DNA of 6,535 nucleotides, taken from the NCBI GenBank assembly GCA_031273515.1, contig JAISRU010000061.1, forward strand, positions 1-6,535, in the 5' to 3' direction. Of the stretch, positions 5,820-6,535 are shown piece by piece; position 1 is the stretch's first letter, and each line of letters begins with the position of its first letter. Position numbers and translations under genes: made by a program. This stretch comes from Bacteroidales bacterium. Its GTDB lineage: Bacteria > Bacteroidota > Bacteroidia > Bacteroidales > WCHB1-69. Below the pieces are notes generated by a model. The model was not told the origin of the DNA. It made no database searches and worked only from the letters and a program-made list of their open reading frames with translations.

Positions 5820-6535
5820 ATGAATAGAACAAAGAAATATGTAGTATTAGTAGTAGCGATAATGTTTGCTTTATCGACAACATTATTTGCCAACGACCAG
5901 ATAACCATGACCTCTGCCCAAAGCACAATAACGATTTATACAAATAAGGATGCAACAAACATAAGCATAGATTGGGGAGATGGCGTAACATCAAATAGCG
6001 ATGAAGGAAAACGACATAAATATGGTGTCGTATTTTCTCACCAGTACTCAGATACAAATTCGCATACCATTGTTATAAGGGCTACGAATTTTAACAGATT
6101 ATATTGCAGTGATAATCAATTGTCGAGTTTGAACGTCAGCGGATGTACGGCGTTAACCACATTAAATTGCGGAAACAATCAATTAACGGGGTTGGATGTG
6201 AGCAAAAATACAGCACTAACGTATTTAGATTGCCATTATAATCGATTAACGAATTTAGATGTAAGCAAAAATACTGCATTAACCGTTTTGTATTGCAGTG
6301 TTAATCAATTAACGACTTTGAACGTCAGCGAATGTACGGCATTAACCAGATTATGGTGCGGAAATAATCAATTAACGAGTTTGGATGTGATCGGATGTGC
6401 AGCGTTAGCCATATTAGATTGTTACAGAAATCAATTAACGAGCTTGAATGTTAGCACATGCACAAAATTAAAGACTTTGGATGTAAGTTACTGCAGACTG
6501 TTGACAAGATTATATTGCAACTATGATAAGGTAAA
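5820..6535 (+). CDS. Secreted leucine-rich repeat protein with PKD-like segment (3' end outside window)
   Basis: The frame opens at ATG 5820 and is still open at the window end: 238 complete codons plus two bases. Residues 1-24 form a Sec signal peptide: basic NRTKK, a hydrophobic core, then a likely signal peptidase I cut after LFA. No lipobox Cys is present. Residues 28-90 look like a small beta domain with IDWGDG (50-55) and SHQYSDTNSHTIVI (73-86), reminiscent of PKD folds. From residue 94, six 21-residue leucine-rich repeats follow, with the first half LxCxxNQLTS and second half LDVSxxTALTx, then a half repeat and the start of another. Similar proteins in Bacteroidetes are exported surface or extracellular proteins, often with a type IX secretion tail; that tail would lie outside the window. 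The ligand or function is unknown. The A-rich leader before the ATG has no Shine-Dalgarno and no clear promoter. Confidence 0.85.
   Translation, partial: MNRTKKYVVLVVAIMFALSTTLFANDQITMTSAQSTITIYTNKDATNISIDWGDGVTSNSDEGKRHKYGVVFSHQYSDTNSHTIVIRATNFNRLYCSDNQLSSLNVSGCTALTTLNCGNNQLTGLDVSKNTALTYLDCHYNRLTNLDVSKNTALTVLYCSVNQLTTLNVSECTALTRLWCGNNQLTSLDVIGCAALAILDCYRNQLTSLNVSTCTKLKTLDVSYCRLLTRLYCNYDKV
6099..6535 (+). repeat. 63-bp coding tandem repeats (LRR units)
   Basis: Units start at 6099, 6162, 6225, 6288, 6351 and 6414, each 63 bp (21 codons), followed by a 33-bp half unit at 6477-6509 and a new unit from 6510. The Leu at the start of each unit is residue 94, 115, 136, 157, 178, 199, then 220 and 231. 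Blocks such as AATCAATTAACGA are near-identical between copies, so the DNA itself is repetitive and could recombine. Confidence 0.9.

Noticed and set aside
5794..6057. 87-codon minus-strand frame opposite the LRR signal peptide
   Set aside because: The plus strand has a clear signal peptide and a continuous LRR frame here; the antisense frame has no recognisable feature.
6099..6535. Regular 63-bp repeats as a possible CRISPR-like array
   Set aside because: The repeats are contiguous with no unique spacers, stay in one open frame and encode an obvious LRR consensus.

Overview
The window looks like a piece of a Bacteroidetes chromosome, most likely order Bacteroidales. Three things point there. 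Most genes lack a Shine-Dalgarno and start behind A/T-rich leaders. Two starts are preceded by TAnnTTTG-type -7 promoter elements (TATCTTTG at 580-587, TACCTTTG at 2464-2471). The 3' end encodes a secreted protein with a WGDG (PKD-like) segment followed by cysteine-bearing 21-residue leucine-rich repeats, an arrangement I associate with this phylum. No rRNA or tRNA gene is visible, so the assignment rests on style and protein character.

Layout. Positions 1-312 hold the C-terminal end of an IS5-type DDE transposase cut by the window edge. Positions 313-662 are non-coding apart from a small hairpin, a promoter and a possible 16-codon leader ORF that overlaps the next start codon. Positions 663-2339 encode EttA, an ABC-F ATPase that gates the first steps of translation elongation. 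After a 147-bp gap with its own promoter come three closely spaced genes on the same strand: dihydrolipoyl dehydrogenase (lpd, 2487-3884), malonyl-CoA:ACP transacylase (fabD, 3923-4804) and the serine dipeptidase PepE (4830-5600). The gaps of 38 and 25 bp suggest co-transcription. A 219-bp intergenic region follows, built mostly of nested imperfect inverted repeats around a 10-bp tandem duplication. From 5820 a secreted LRR protein runs off the 3' end.

The four central genes are ordinary housekeeping functions with every catalytic motif I looked for intact: translation control, lipoyl-dependent oxidative decarboxylation, fatty-acid initiation and dipeptide turnover. They do not form one pathway. 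The less routine signals are the near-perfect Shine-Dalgarno before fabD in a background that lacks them, the possible leader peptide before ettA, the lpd promoter inside the apparent N-terminal extension, the palindromic intergenic element after pepE, and the two cysteine columns and half-repeat in the LRR protein. I see no convincing undescribed multi-gene system here.
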